Source: Saprospirales bacterium | GTDB lineage: Bacteria; Bacteroidota; Bacteroidia; Chitinophagales; JADJOU01 | Assembly (NCBI GenBank): GCA_947461165.1 | Contig: CANHJR010000073.1 | Span: forward strand, 1-6,542 | Length of the DNA: 6,542 nt | Direction of reading: 5' to 3' | Shown here: positions 1 to 6,052 of the stretch, one piece after another | Layout of the letters: each line of letters starts with the position of its first letter | How positions within the stretch are numbered: the stretch's first letter is position 1 | The notes under the pieces: generated by a model | Seen by the model: the letters and a program-made list of their open reading frames with translations, nothing else | Told to the model about the DNA's origin: nothing | The model's database searches: none | Position numbers and translations under genes: made by a program

Positions 1-675
1 GACTCAAATTGGGTTGTTGCAACTCAAATGGGTTTCGGCGGAACTCAAAAAGTATTTTTATCAAAAAATGGAGTGGATTTCACGGCAAAACAAGGGAATC
101 TCCCTGTAATGCCAGTTTATTCTTGTGTCGTCAATCCTGATGATAAAAAGAATGTCATCATAGCTACTGAATTTGGAATGTGGGAAACAAAAAATATCGA
201 TGTTCCTAGTCCTATTTGGGAAGAGCAAAACATGAATATAGGCCGTGTACCTGTTTTTGATCTAGAAATCAAAAAACTAAGAGTAGAAGAATGTCCTGTT
301 TTATACGCAGCTAGTCATGGTAGAGGATTCTGGAGACTCAAGTGGCCATTCAAAAATGATTGTGACTATACTCTAAAACCTCGTAACCCGGCAAGTATAC
401 AACTTCCTGCGAACCAGGTTGGATTCTCATTTGATATCTTTCCGAATCCAACAACTGACTTTGTAAACATCAACTTCCAATGCAAGAAAGTAAAAACCTA
501 CTTTATTGGTATTTACGATATGGGTGGCCGAATGGTAAGACGAACCTCTTACAGAGCCTTGACAGGTGATAATATTATCAAAACGGATGTATCTGCCCTC
601 CAAAATGGAAACTATATTGTCAGATTAGAAGATGAAACAACGGTGATTGGAGGTCGTATTCTGACTAAACAATAA
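1..675 (+). CDS. Secreted beta-propeller protein with T9SS type A C-terminal sorting domain, 3' part only
   Basis: The reading frame is open from base 1, so the true start lies upstream; 224 C-terminal residues are visible. Residues about 1-115 look like the last blades of a sortilin/BNR (VPS10-like) beta-propeller: a strand with KVFLSKNGVDF (DGG-type blade turn), then VVNPDDKKNVIIATEFGMW, then the closing VLYAASHGRGFWRL, which resembles the (T/S)HGRG motif of these proteins. After a linker, residues about 143-224 form a Por secretion-system sorting domain: FDIFPNPTTDFVNI, a GIYDMGGRMV strand, DVSALQNGNYIVRL, and a final strand ending LTKQ at the stop. By family knowledge such a domain directs export through the outer membrane by T9SS, then removal and surface attachment or release. 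The ligand or substrate of the propeller cannot be told. The ATG at 28 is internal, not the start. It ends just before a strong terminator. Confidence 0.88.
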   Translation, partial: DSNWVVATQMGFGGTQKVFLSKNGVDFTAKQGNLPVMPVYSCVVNPDDKKNVIIATEFGMWETKNIDVPSPIWEEQNMNIGRVPVFDLEIKKLRVEECPVLYAASHGRGFWRLKWPFKNDCDYTLKPRNPASIQLPANQVGFSFDIFPNPTTDFVNINFQCKKVKTYFIGIYDMGGRMVRRTSYRALTGDNIIKTDVSALQNGNYIVRLEDETTVIGGRILTKQ

Positions 676-698
676 ATTCTAAATTTTCACAATAAATC

Positions 699-729
699 AA
701 AAGGCGATGGATTTTCCATCGCCTTTTTT
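699..729 (+). terminator. Rho-independent terminator after the T9SS-cargo gene
   Basis: Bases 699-711 (AAAAGGCGATGGA) pair perfectly with 715-727 around a 3-nt TTT loop at 712-714. This gives a 13-bp stem with a GC-rich middle, and the descending arm runs into six T at 724-729. It lies 23 nt after the stop codon at 673-675. The A-tract on the ascending arm would also permit some termination on the minus strand, but no minus-strand gene ends here. Confidence 0.92.
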
Positions 730-758
730 GTTGATTCAAGTGGATTAGTGTATATTTG
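727..758 (+). promoter_or_regulatory. Bacteroidota-type promoter (-33 TTTG / -7 TATATTTG) for the CarboxypepD_reg-like gene
   Basis: TATATTTG at 751-758 matches the Bacteroidota primary-sigma -7 consensus TAnnTTTG. A TTTG at 727-730 lies 20 nt upstream, a spacing allowed for the -33 element; a second TTG at 731-733 is also available. Transcription would begin near 762-765, leaving a leader of roughly 12-20 nt before the ATG at 777 or 783. The -33 element overlaps the T-tract of the preceding terminator. This placement argues against translation starting at the in-frame TTG at 756, which lies inside the -7 motif. Confidence 0.6.
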
Positions 759-776
759 TATTATAGAATCCTTCGA

Positions 777-1442
777 ATGAAAATGTACATTTCAATCCTA
801 TTTTTTTCAATCCTATTTTTTGACCAATTATGGAGCCAAGAAGAAGATTTAATCCAGTTTTCTGGTTATACCATAATGGGCGATGCTGATTCGCTCACTC
901 CTTGTGCTTTTGTAATCATAAAAAACAAATCTCGTAATTCTGGTGCTTATTCTGATCCGAATGGTTTTTTCACCTTGGTGGTAAAGCGAGGCGATACGAT
1001 TCAATTTAGCTCAATCGGATTTCAAAAAAACACACTAATCATTCCATTCAACATCAAAAGTGATCGCTTTACAGCCAATCAAAGAATGATTCGCGAAACC
1101 CAAAAATTACCAGAAACTGTGATTGTTCCTTGGCGAAATCTAGACGAGCTAAAACAAGCGGTTTTAGAGCTCAAAGTGGATGAAAATGATCTAATTCTTG
1201 CTTATCAAAATCTACAATATGACCGTTGGGCGTCTCTTCAACAATCGATGCCACTTGATGGTGTAGAAAGTCAAAGAAGGACACTAATTCAACAGAATTC
1301 CGAGAATAGAACATACAATCTAGGAATTACACCTGTCAATAATATATTGAATCCATTAGCTTGGTACCAGTTTATCAATCAATTGTCAAACAACAAAAAG
1401 AAAAAGGCGGCATCGATAAGTGATGATAAATATGAAAAGTAA
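777..1442 (+). CDS. Exported protein with CarboxypepD_reg-like (beta-sandwich) domain
   Basis: 221 residues from the ATG at 777. An in-frame TTG at 756 is rejected because it lies in the likely -7 promoter element; the ATG at 783 is an equally possible start. Residues 1-21 are a signal peptide: a short Lys-containing start, a core built of SILFF twice, then LWSQ before acidic EED, which is the probable cleavage point. There is no lipobox. Residues about 27-92 fit a carboxypeptidase-regulatory-like fold: a strand near FSGYTIMG, the AFVIIKN strand, GAYSDPNGFFTLVVKRGDTIQFSSIGF. Residues about 110-150 (LPETVIVPWRNLDELKQAVLEL) resemble a tail I associate with similar stand-alone Bacteroidota proteins. 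The rest is unassigned, with a Lys-rich end (NNKKKKAA). At this length it has no TonB-dependent receptor barrel. It probably acts in the periplasm or at the outer membrane; its function is unknown. It converges on the methyltransferase gene with an 8-nt gap. Confidence 0.82.
   Translation: MKMYISILFFSILFFDQLWSQEEDLIQFSGYTIMGDADSLTPCAFVIIKNKSRNSGAYSDPNGFFTLVVKRGDTIQFSSIGFQKNTLIIPFNIKSDRFTANQRMIRETQKLPETVIVPWRNLDELKQAVLELKVDENDLILAYQNLQYDRWASLQQSMPLDGVESQRRTLIQQNSENRTYNLGITPVNNILNPLAWYQFINQLSNNKKKKAASISDDKYEK
792..821 (+). repeat. Exact 15-bp tandem duplication in the signal-peptide coding region
   Basis: TCAATCCTATTTTTT-type copies at 792-806 and 807-821 are identical and in frame, each encoding Ser-Ile-Leu-Phe-Phe. 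Period-15 identity extends over 790-821. Each copy carries a run of T (801-807 and 816-821). The repeat forms most of the hydrophobic core of the signal peptide. Confidence 0.95.
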
Positions 1443-1450
1443 TTGGCAGC

Positions 1451-2176
1451 TTATTCCTTAACGTTCAAATAAAACCATTTCATATAATCCAAGTATTGTT
1501 TGGTGTAGGAATTGTCCGCCTCCCTTATTATTAATTTTTCTTGTTTTTGTATAGAATCGATCCTGGTTAGTTCCAATAGAACTCGGTTGGCTAGAGTGTC
1601 ATTCTTAGGTGCTATCTCAATAACTCTCGAGATACCCATTTGAGATGATTTTATAAACTGCTCTACAATGATCAATTGGTCAAATGGTAAAATCAAACAA
1701 AGTTTACCTTTTTCGTCCAATAATCTCAGAGCCGTTTCAAGCAAATCAGTCAATGGTAAGTTATCATTATATTTAGAATATCGATTTCTCTGAACTTTAG
1801 ACTTCAAACTAGAATTGAAGAAAGGTGGATTTGAGAATATAAGATCATATGTCTGATCAGATTGAAAATGTCTAAAATCAATCTGAAGCGTAGCGATATT
1901 TCTTAATTTATTATATTCAATATTGGATTGGGAACAAGACACCGCATTTGGGTCTAGATCAAGACTGAGGATTTTGGATTTAGAGTAAAAGGTTCCATAG
2001 GCTACACTGATTAGACCATTGCCGGATCCGACTTCTAAGACTCTTGAAAATGAACCAGAGTCTATAACAAACTGCGCTAATAATACGGCATCGGTATTCA
2101 CAGGAAATACATCTTCGTGCTGCCAAATTTTGAAATGTTTACAATAAAACGTATTCCTATACAATTGGAAGCTCAA
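1451..2176 (-). CDS. trmN6: TrmN6-like tRNA1(Val) A37 N6-methyltransferase
   Basis: 241 residues, a usual length for the YfiC/TrmN6 family, which methylates N6 of adenosine 37 in tRNA-Val using S-adenosylmethionine. The N-terminus has the family layout (FYCKHFKIWQHED..PVNTDAVLLA, comparable to FKQF..HD....GTDG.LLG). The SAM-binding motif I is VLEVGSGNG at 46-54, with an acidic strand end SLDLDP at 71-76. The catalytic N6-adenine motif NPPF is at 116-119, and the C-terminus YTKQYLDYMKWFYLNV resembles the Bacteroidota family ending. No ATG exists between the upstream in-frame stop (2198-2200) and Met180, so the start must be non-ATG: TTG at 2174-2176 gives the expected N-terminal length; TTG at 2162-2164 or CTG at 2189-2191 are alternatives. 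It starts 4 nt after the stop of the lytic transglycosylase gene, so it is probably co-transcribed and perhaps translationally coupled. The exact tRNA target is inferred from the family. Confidence 0.85.
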   Translation of the reverse strand: MSFQLYRNTFYCKHFKIWQHEDVFPVNTDAVLLAQFVIDSGSFSRVLEVGSGNGLISVAYGTFYSKSKILSLDLDPNAVSCSQSNIEYNKLRNIATLQIDFRHFQSDQTYDLIFSNPPFFNSSLKSKVQRNRYSKYNDNLPLTDLLETALRLLDEKGKLCLILPFDQLIIVEQFIKSSQMGISRVIEIAPKNDTLANRVLLELTRIDSIQKQEKLIIREADNSYTKQYLDYMKWFYLNVKE

Positions 2177-2180
2177 AGAT

Positions 2181-4049
2181 CTATATTGCAGGAATCTTTA
2201 TCTTCTCCCCTTCGTTGAATGGTTCATTTTCATCCTTGTTATTGAGCGACTTTAACACCTCAAGAGGTATTCCGTAGCGCATACTTGCAGTTTGAAGAGT
2301 GTCACCTCTCTGTGCGTCATAGTATGAATAATTCTTAATCGACAAGGTATTTGTCGGATTAAGTTCGGCGCTCGTTTTTTGATTTAAAATTCGAATTTCT
2401 TGACCTACTGTTGTATTTAAGGTGGTAATATTGTTCCAGTCCTTCAACTGAGATAAACTACATTCATACAGTCGAGTTAGCATCATCAAAGTCTCTCCTT
2501 TTTTAATTCGATGCGTTATGACATTTGATTTCTCAGTTGTATTGGCAGTGGTATGTTCCAATTGACTAACAGGTTTACTTGCATAAGTAGCAGGGTTACT
2601 TCGCGTATTATTAATGACGTACTGTGGCTTTACAATACGCTCACTGCGGTAAATTTCCAATTTCTTGCCCGAATATAGTTGATCACCAGCTTCTAACTCA
2701 TTCCATTTCCTAATGTCTGCTAGTGTCACTTGATATTCTCGAGCTATTTGTGTTAAGTTTTCGCCTTTACGAACGGTATGTATTTGCTTCTTCGTGTTGG
2801 TCTCTACCACTTTGACTATTTTATACTGGCTCTCTGCATTTACCTGCTCAGGAGCTGGTTCAGAGGAGGTATTATATGTTTCAGTCTTAGGCAAGACAAC
2901 TTTTGTATAGGTATCCGTCAAACTAATTGGTTCTGACTTTGTAGATTGAATAGTCTGTATATTCGACGATATTCCAGCGATAATCACTTCCGTATTATCG
3001 ATCGCTGGCTCAATAGGTGCATACAAATATGGATCTTCTCCAAGCAAATGGCGGCTGCTATTAAGAGCCATCATATATTGTTTAGGAATAATAAGTTCAT
3101 AACCATTGGATTGTTGTGGGATAATTCCTTTTTTCAAAGCTGGGTTGTATTGCTGGATTTCTTCTTCACAAGAACCAATCAATTCTGAAAGATACTTTAA
3201 GGAAACCTTATCATAAATTTTTTCTTTCGCTGTATTTGCAAAACTATAAGCCGGAACATTTGCATAGAGTTTATAATCTTGTGCATAATACATACAATAA
3301 AACACGGTGATAAATGCTGGAACATAGCCTTGAGTTTCTCTAGGAAGTTTGTGCTTTATAGACCAGAAATCATGTCCTCCTGAATTACGCATTGCTTTAG
3401 ACACATTACCCGAACCAGAGTTATAAGCTGCGAGTGCTAAGTACCAATCCCCGTGGTGTTTGTATAGCTTTTTGAGGAAATCAGCAGCATAATCGGTTGA
3501 TAAAAAGACATCTCTTCTCTCATCGACATAGTTGTTCATACACATTCCTTCTTGTTTTGCAGTTCCAGCCATGAACTGCCATAGACCTGTAGCTCCACAT
3601 CTAGATCTAGCGTGTGGCTTCAATGCACTTTCTACCACAGCTAAGTATTTTAATTCAAGTGGCAATCTTTTAAGGAGAAATGCTTCTTCAAAAATGGGAA
3701 AAAACACTTGAGAAGTAGTCAAAATTCTACCTAGATATTCTCTTTTGGTATATAGATACGTGCGAATCATTTGGCCGATCTCAGGAGTGAAAACCAATGG
3801 GATTTCAGATGGGATCATCGCCAATCTCGTCTTGATATCCTCATCTGTGTGAAAGGGAATTCCATTTAATGCTGCAATACTTTTATGTTGATATTTCGTT
3901 TGATCAAATACGGTACTCGGATCAGTTGCGCTATCTTCAGTTATAATATATTCTGAATTGATTACTTCGTTTTGTCCATCAGCATTGTTTTGTGCTGACA
4001 AAATTGAAAAACAAAACAACATTCCTGCTCCTAAAATTATTTTTCTCAT
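2181..4049 (-). CDS. mltD: MltD-type membrane-bound lytic murein transglycosylase with LysM repeats
   Basis: 622 residues. Such enzymes cleave the MurNAc-GlcNAc bond of peptidoglycan, forming 1,6-anhydro-MurNAc ends, in the periplasm. Residues 1-19 are a signal peptide ending SAQ. No lipobox is seen, unlike the lipoprotein MltD of E. coli. The SLT (family 1) domain spans about 125-250: catalytic Glu140 in VVES, GATGLWQFM at 152-160, and AAYNSGSGNV at 207-216. A degenerate LysM-like segment (VSLKYLSELIG...QYNPALKKGIIP) lies at about 282-322. Three LysM domains follow at about 423-467 (HTVRKGENL), 512-555 (THRIKKGETL) and 574-619 (YDAQRGDTL), separated by Ser/Thr/Asn-rich linkers near 357-420 and 470-510. 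The architecture matches MltD with one more LysM than the two typical of E. coli. The ATG at 4047-4049 follows an A-rich leader without a Shine-Dalgarno sequence. It is divergent from dapF and precedes the tRNA methyltransferase by 4 nt. Confidence 0.93.
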   Translation of the reverse strand: MRKIILGAGMLFCFSILSAQNNADGQNEVINSEYIITEDSATDPSTVFDQTKYQHKSIAALNGIPFHTDEDIKTRLAMIPSEIPLVFTPEIGQMIRTYLYTKREYLGRILTTSQVFFPIFEEAFLLKRLPLELKYLAVVESALKPHARSRCGATGLWQFMAGTAKQEGMCMNNYVDERRDVFLSTDYAADFLKKLYKHHGDWYLALAAYNSGSGNVSKAMRNSGGHDFWSIKHKLPRETQGYVPAFITVFYCMYYAQDYKLYANVPAYSFANTAKEKIYDKVSLKYLSELIGSCEEEIQQYNPALKKGIIPQQSNGYELIIPKQYMMALNSSRHLLGEDPYLYAPIEPAIDNTEVIIAGISSNIQTIQSTKSEPISLTDTYTKVVLPKTETYNTSSEPAPEQVNAESQYKIVKVVETNTKKQIHTVRKGENLTQIAREYQVTLADIRKWNELEAGDQLYSGKKLEIYRSERIVKPQYVINNTRSNPATYASKPVSQLEHTTANTTEKSNVITHRIKKGETLMMLTRLYECSLSQLKDWNNITTLNTTVGQEIRILNQKTSAELNPTNTLSIKNYSYYDAQRGDTLQTASMRYGIPLEVLKSLNNKDENEPFNEGEKIKIPAI

Positions 4050-4140
4050 TTCTTATCTTTAACTATATTAATAAAATATTTTACCCATCATTATTTAGAG
4101 AATTCATCTAAAAAAACGCCAAATTGCACAACAATAACCA

Positions 4141-4148
4141 CAAATATA
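4141..4148 (-). promoter_or_regulatory. Candidate -7 element (TATATTTG) for the mltD-trmN6 unit
   Basis: On the minus strand, bases 4148 to 4141 read TATATTTG, matching the Bacteroidota -7 consensus TAnnTTTG and identical to the one at 751-758. Transcription would start near 4134-4137 and leave a leader of about 85 nt before the mltD ATG. I see no good -33 TTG at the expected distance, so the call rests on the -7 element and its position. It is the only such match on this strand in the intergenic region. Confidence 0.45.
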
Positions 4149-4152
4149 ATAA

Positions 4153-4186
4153 ATTGTGAATAAAAATACGATATTTCGTTCACAAT
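4153..4186. repeat. 8-bp inverted repeat between the divergent mltD and dapF genes
   Basis: ATTGTGAA at 4153-4160 and its exact reverse complement TTCACAAT at 4179-4186 are separated by 18 bp. The site lies between the candidate -7 elements of the two divergent genes, so it could be an operator for a dimeric regulator. An 8-bp repeat in AT-rich DNA can arise by chance, and no regulator can be named. Confidence 0.3.
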
Positions 4187-4223
4187 AATGAGACTTACTA
4201 TACCTTTTTCTATACAGTCGTCG

Positions 4224-4231
4224 TACATTTG
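4224..4231 (+). promoter_or_regulatory. Candidate -7 element (TACATTTG) for dapF
   Basis: TACATTTG matches TAnnTTTG exactly and is identical to the element in front of the corA-like gene at 5033-5040. It ends only 4 nt before the dapF ATG at 4236, so transcription from it would start at or next to the start codon and give a leaderless or nearly leaderless mRNA. No clear -33 TTG is visible at 17-23 nt upstream, which weakens the call. Confidence 0.42.
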
Positions 4232-4235
4232 CCTT

Positions 4236-4997
4236 ATGGAATTTTACAAATACCACGGTTGTGGAAACGACTTTATACTAGTAGATGGTAGAAATATACA
4301 AAATGGGTTTAACAACTCATTAATTGAAAGGATGTGTCATAGACGCTTTGGTGTTGGGGCCGATGGTTTTATGATTTTAAGCCTTGTTTCAGATTATGAT
4401 TTCGAAATGAAATACTACAATAGTGATGGCAGAGCATCTTCATTTTGCGGAAATGGCGGCCGATGTATAGTTAAATTTGCTCAGGATTTAGGTATCATTA
4501 GAGATAGGGCGACTTTCCTATTTGAGGAGAAGCTTTATTCGGCGACCCTAGATGGGGAATCCATTTCTTTGTACATGAATAATGTGGATTCGATTCTCGA
4601 TGAGAATGGAGTTTTTGTTCTGGATACCGGTAGTCCTCACCATGTCGCATTTATAGAGAATATTGACTCTTTCGACTTGATAGGCTATGCACGGCGTATT
4701 CGATTTTCAGATTCATTTCCAGATGGAATCAATGTCAACATTGTAGAACATGTGACATCTAATCAAATCAAAATGAGAACCTATGAGCGCGGTGTAGAAG
4801 ATGAAACATATAGCTGCGGCACTGGAGTCGTAGCGGCTGTTTTAGCCGCGAGCACTAGGACTAAAAGCAAAGAAAATCAATTCAAAGTAGAGACAAAAGG
4901 AGGACAATTTGATGTGGAATTTCAAAAAGAAGAGAGCAGATTCCATCAAATCATTCTAAAAGGACCAGCAGAAAAGGTATTTCAAGGGACATGGTAG
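4236..4997 (+). CDS. dapF: Diaminopimelate epimerase
   Basis: 253 residues. It converts LL- to meso-diaminopimelate in the cytosol, the penultimate step of lysine synthesis and the source of the peptidoglycan cross-linking residue, without cofactor, using two cysteines. Both are present: Cys71 in NSDGRASSFCGNGGRC (62-77) and Cys194 in ERGVEDETYSCGTG (184-197). Other family motifs are MEFYKYHGCGNDF at the N-terminus, RRFGVGADG (36-44), TGSPHHV (131-137) and DGINVNIVE (163-171). The frame is open to an ATG at 4188, which would add 16 residues, but the family begins a few residues before HGxGNDF. The ATG at 4236 therefore fits best, and the -7 motif at 4224-4231 would lie inside the longer version. 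No Shine-Dalgarno sequence is seen. It is divergent from the peptidoglycan lytic transglycosylase gene. The corA-like gene follows after 77 nt with its own promoter. Confidence 0.96.
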   Translation: MEFYKYHGCGNDFILVDGRNIQNGFNNSLIERMCHRRFGVGADGFMILSLVSDYDFEMKYYNSDGRASSFCGNGGRCIVKFAQDLGIIRDRATFLFEEKLYSATLDGESISLYMNNVDSILDENGVFVLDTGSPHHVAFIENIDSFDLIGYARRIRFSDSFPDGINVNIVEHVTSNQIKMRTYERGVEDETYSCGTGVVAAVLAASTRTKSKENQFKVETKGGQFDVEFQKEESRFHQIILKGPAEKVFQGTW

Positions 4998-5007
4998 ATT
5001 GATAGAA

Positions 5008-5040
5008 TTGTGTCAAAATAGAAAAATTAACTTACATTTG
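5008..5040 (+). promoter_or_regulatory. Bacteroidota-type promoter (-33 TTG / -7 TACATTTG) for the corA-like gene
   Basis: TACATTTG at 5033-5040 matches the -7 consensus TAnnTTTG, and TTG at 5008-5010 lies 22 nt upstream, at the long end of the accepted -33 spacing. Transcription would start near 5044-5047, leaving a purine-rich leader of about 30 nt before the GTG at 5075. There is no terminator hairpin between the dapF stop and this site, so read-through from dapF is also possible. Confidence 0.55.
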
Positions 5041-5074
5041 TAGACTGGTAAAGAGGTTAAGAAGACATTGAAAG

Positions 5075-6022
5075 GTGATAACAATTTACAAAAACATTCA
5101 AGGAAAGCTGACAGAAGTCGAAACAATGACTGCTGGGAGTTGGGTAAATATTTACCCTCCATTTGATTATAATGCCATCAATGAAATATCTGAAAAATTA
5201 GGTGTTTACATTGAATACTTCACTGATGCCCTTGATATTGATGAACAATCACGATACGATGATGATGACGATACCAAGTTCATTCTCCTCAATACGCCTA
5301 TTCGCAATGACAAAATTGTCAATAGTACTAGGGCTAGTTTTATAACGATTCCAATTTCAATTGTGATCAAAGATGAAATTGTGATCACTACTTCGCTATA
5401 TAAGAACCCGGTTATCGATAGTGTCATCAACAAATCGAGTCGAAAAACACAGTTTGAAACCATAACGAGTCTTGTTCTAAACATATTTGAACAAAACACC
5501 AATTTTTTCCATTATTACTTAAAGCAAATCAATATTCGATTCAATGATTTTGAAAAAATAATTGATAGTGCTTCAAATCAAGACTTTGTGACCATATTGC
5601 AGCTTCAGAAGTCATTGATTTACTTTGAAACAAATCTAAGGTCAAACAACTTGATGATGGTCAAAATGAAGCGAACAAATTTTCTAGAATCTAGAGATCA
5701 CGAAGAACTTGACGACCAATTCGACGAAATTATTATCGAAAATCAGCAGGCAATTGAGATGACTGAGGTCTATTCAAGAATTCTCGATAGTTCCATGCAA
5801 ACGATTACTTCTATCATTTCGAACAATGTCAACTCCATCGTAAAACGACTCACTGGAGCTACAATTATTTTGATGATTCCAAGTATTATTTCTGGTCTTT
5901 GGGGGATGAATGTACCGGTACCTTTTGGGGACAATCCATTTGGATTTTCGATGATAACTGCACTTACGTTTTTGATGGTAATCGCTATCGTTTTCTTGTT
6001 TTACAAGAAGAAATGGATTTGA
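5075..6022 (+). CDS. corA: CorA-family divalent cation (Mg2+/Co2+) transporter
   Basis: 315 residues, normal for the CorA/2-TM-GxN family of pentameric inner-membrane channels that admit Mg2+ and sometimes Co2+ or Ni2+. Residues 1-about 130 are the alpha/beta cytosolic domain, including the conserved acidic stretch SRYDDDDDTKFILLNTP (59-75). Residues about 130-255 are long helices of the funnel stalk. TM1 is about 260-276 (GATIILMIPSIISGLWG) and ends in the signature GMN at 277-279, continuing VPVPFG. TM2 is about 291-310, with a short positive tail KKKWI. The GMNVPVPF form resembles a branch common outside the classical E. coli type. The start must be GTG at 5075: an in-frame TGA lies at 5069-5071, two codons upstream, and the first Met is residue 18, inside the conserved domain. 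It converges with a response regulator gene. Ion preference cannot be told from sequence alone. Confidence 0.92.
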   Translation: MITIYKNIQGKLTEVETMTAGSWVNIYPPFDYNAINEISEKLGVYIEYFTDALDIDEQSRYDDDDDTKFILLNTPIRNDKIVNSTRASFITIPISIVIKDEIVITTSLYKNPVIDSVINKSSRKTQFETITSLVLNIFEQNTNFFHYYLKQINIRFNDFEKIIDSASNQDFVTILQLQKSLIYFETNLRSNNLMMVKMKRTNFLESRDHEELDDQFDEIIIENQQAIEMTEVYSRILDSSMQTITSIISNNVNSIVKRLTGATIILMIPSIISGLWGMNVPVPFGDNPFGFSMITALTFLMVIAIVFLFYKKKWI

Positions 6023-6052
6023 ATTAGCTTTTTAAACGAGTGAATATGCTAG

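Noticed and set aside
756..776. TTG start for the CarboxypepD_reg-like gene, adding seven residues
   Set aside because: The TTG sits inside the likely -7 promoter element, and the added residues (MYYRILR) are not needed for a good signal peptide; the ATG at 777 or 783 fits better.
1395..1430. Possible terminator for the mltD-trmN6 unit (GC followed by T-rich stretch on the minus strand)
   Set aside because: No convincing stem precedes the T-rich stretch; it is simply the antisense of the Lys-rich codons of the convergent gene.
2946..3188. 80-codon plus-strand open frame inside mltD
   Set aside because: It lies wholly antisense to the mltD coding region, has no recognisable domain, and mltD is continuous and well supported.
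4188..4235. ATG at 4188 as the dapF start
   Set aside because: It adds 16 residues before the conserved family N-terminus, and the -7 motif at 4224-4231 would lie inside it.
5255..5275. GAT-rich run suggesting a microsatellite
   Set aside because: It encodes the acidic stretch common in the CorA cytosolic domain and is not an exact repeat beyond a few codons.
5206..5502. 98-codon minus-strand open frame inside the corA-like gene
   Set aside because: It is antisense to a clear CorA-family coding region and its translation is a low-complexity hydrophobic/Ser-rich shadow.
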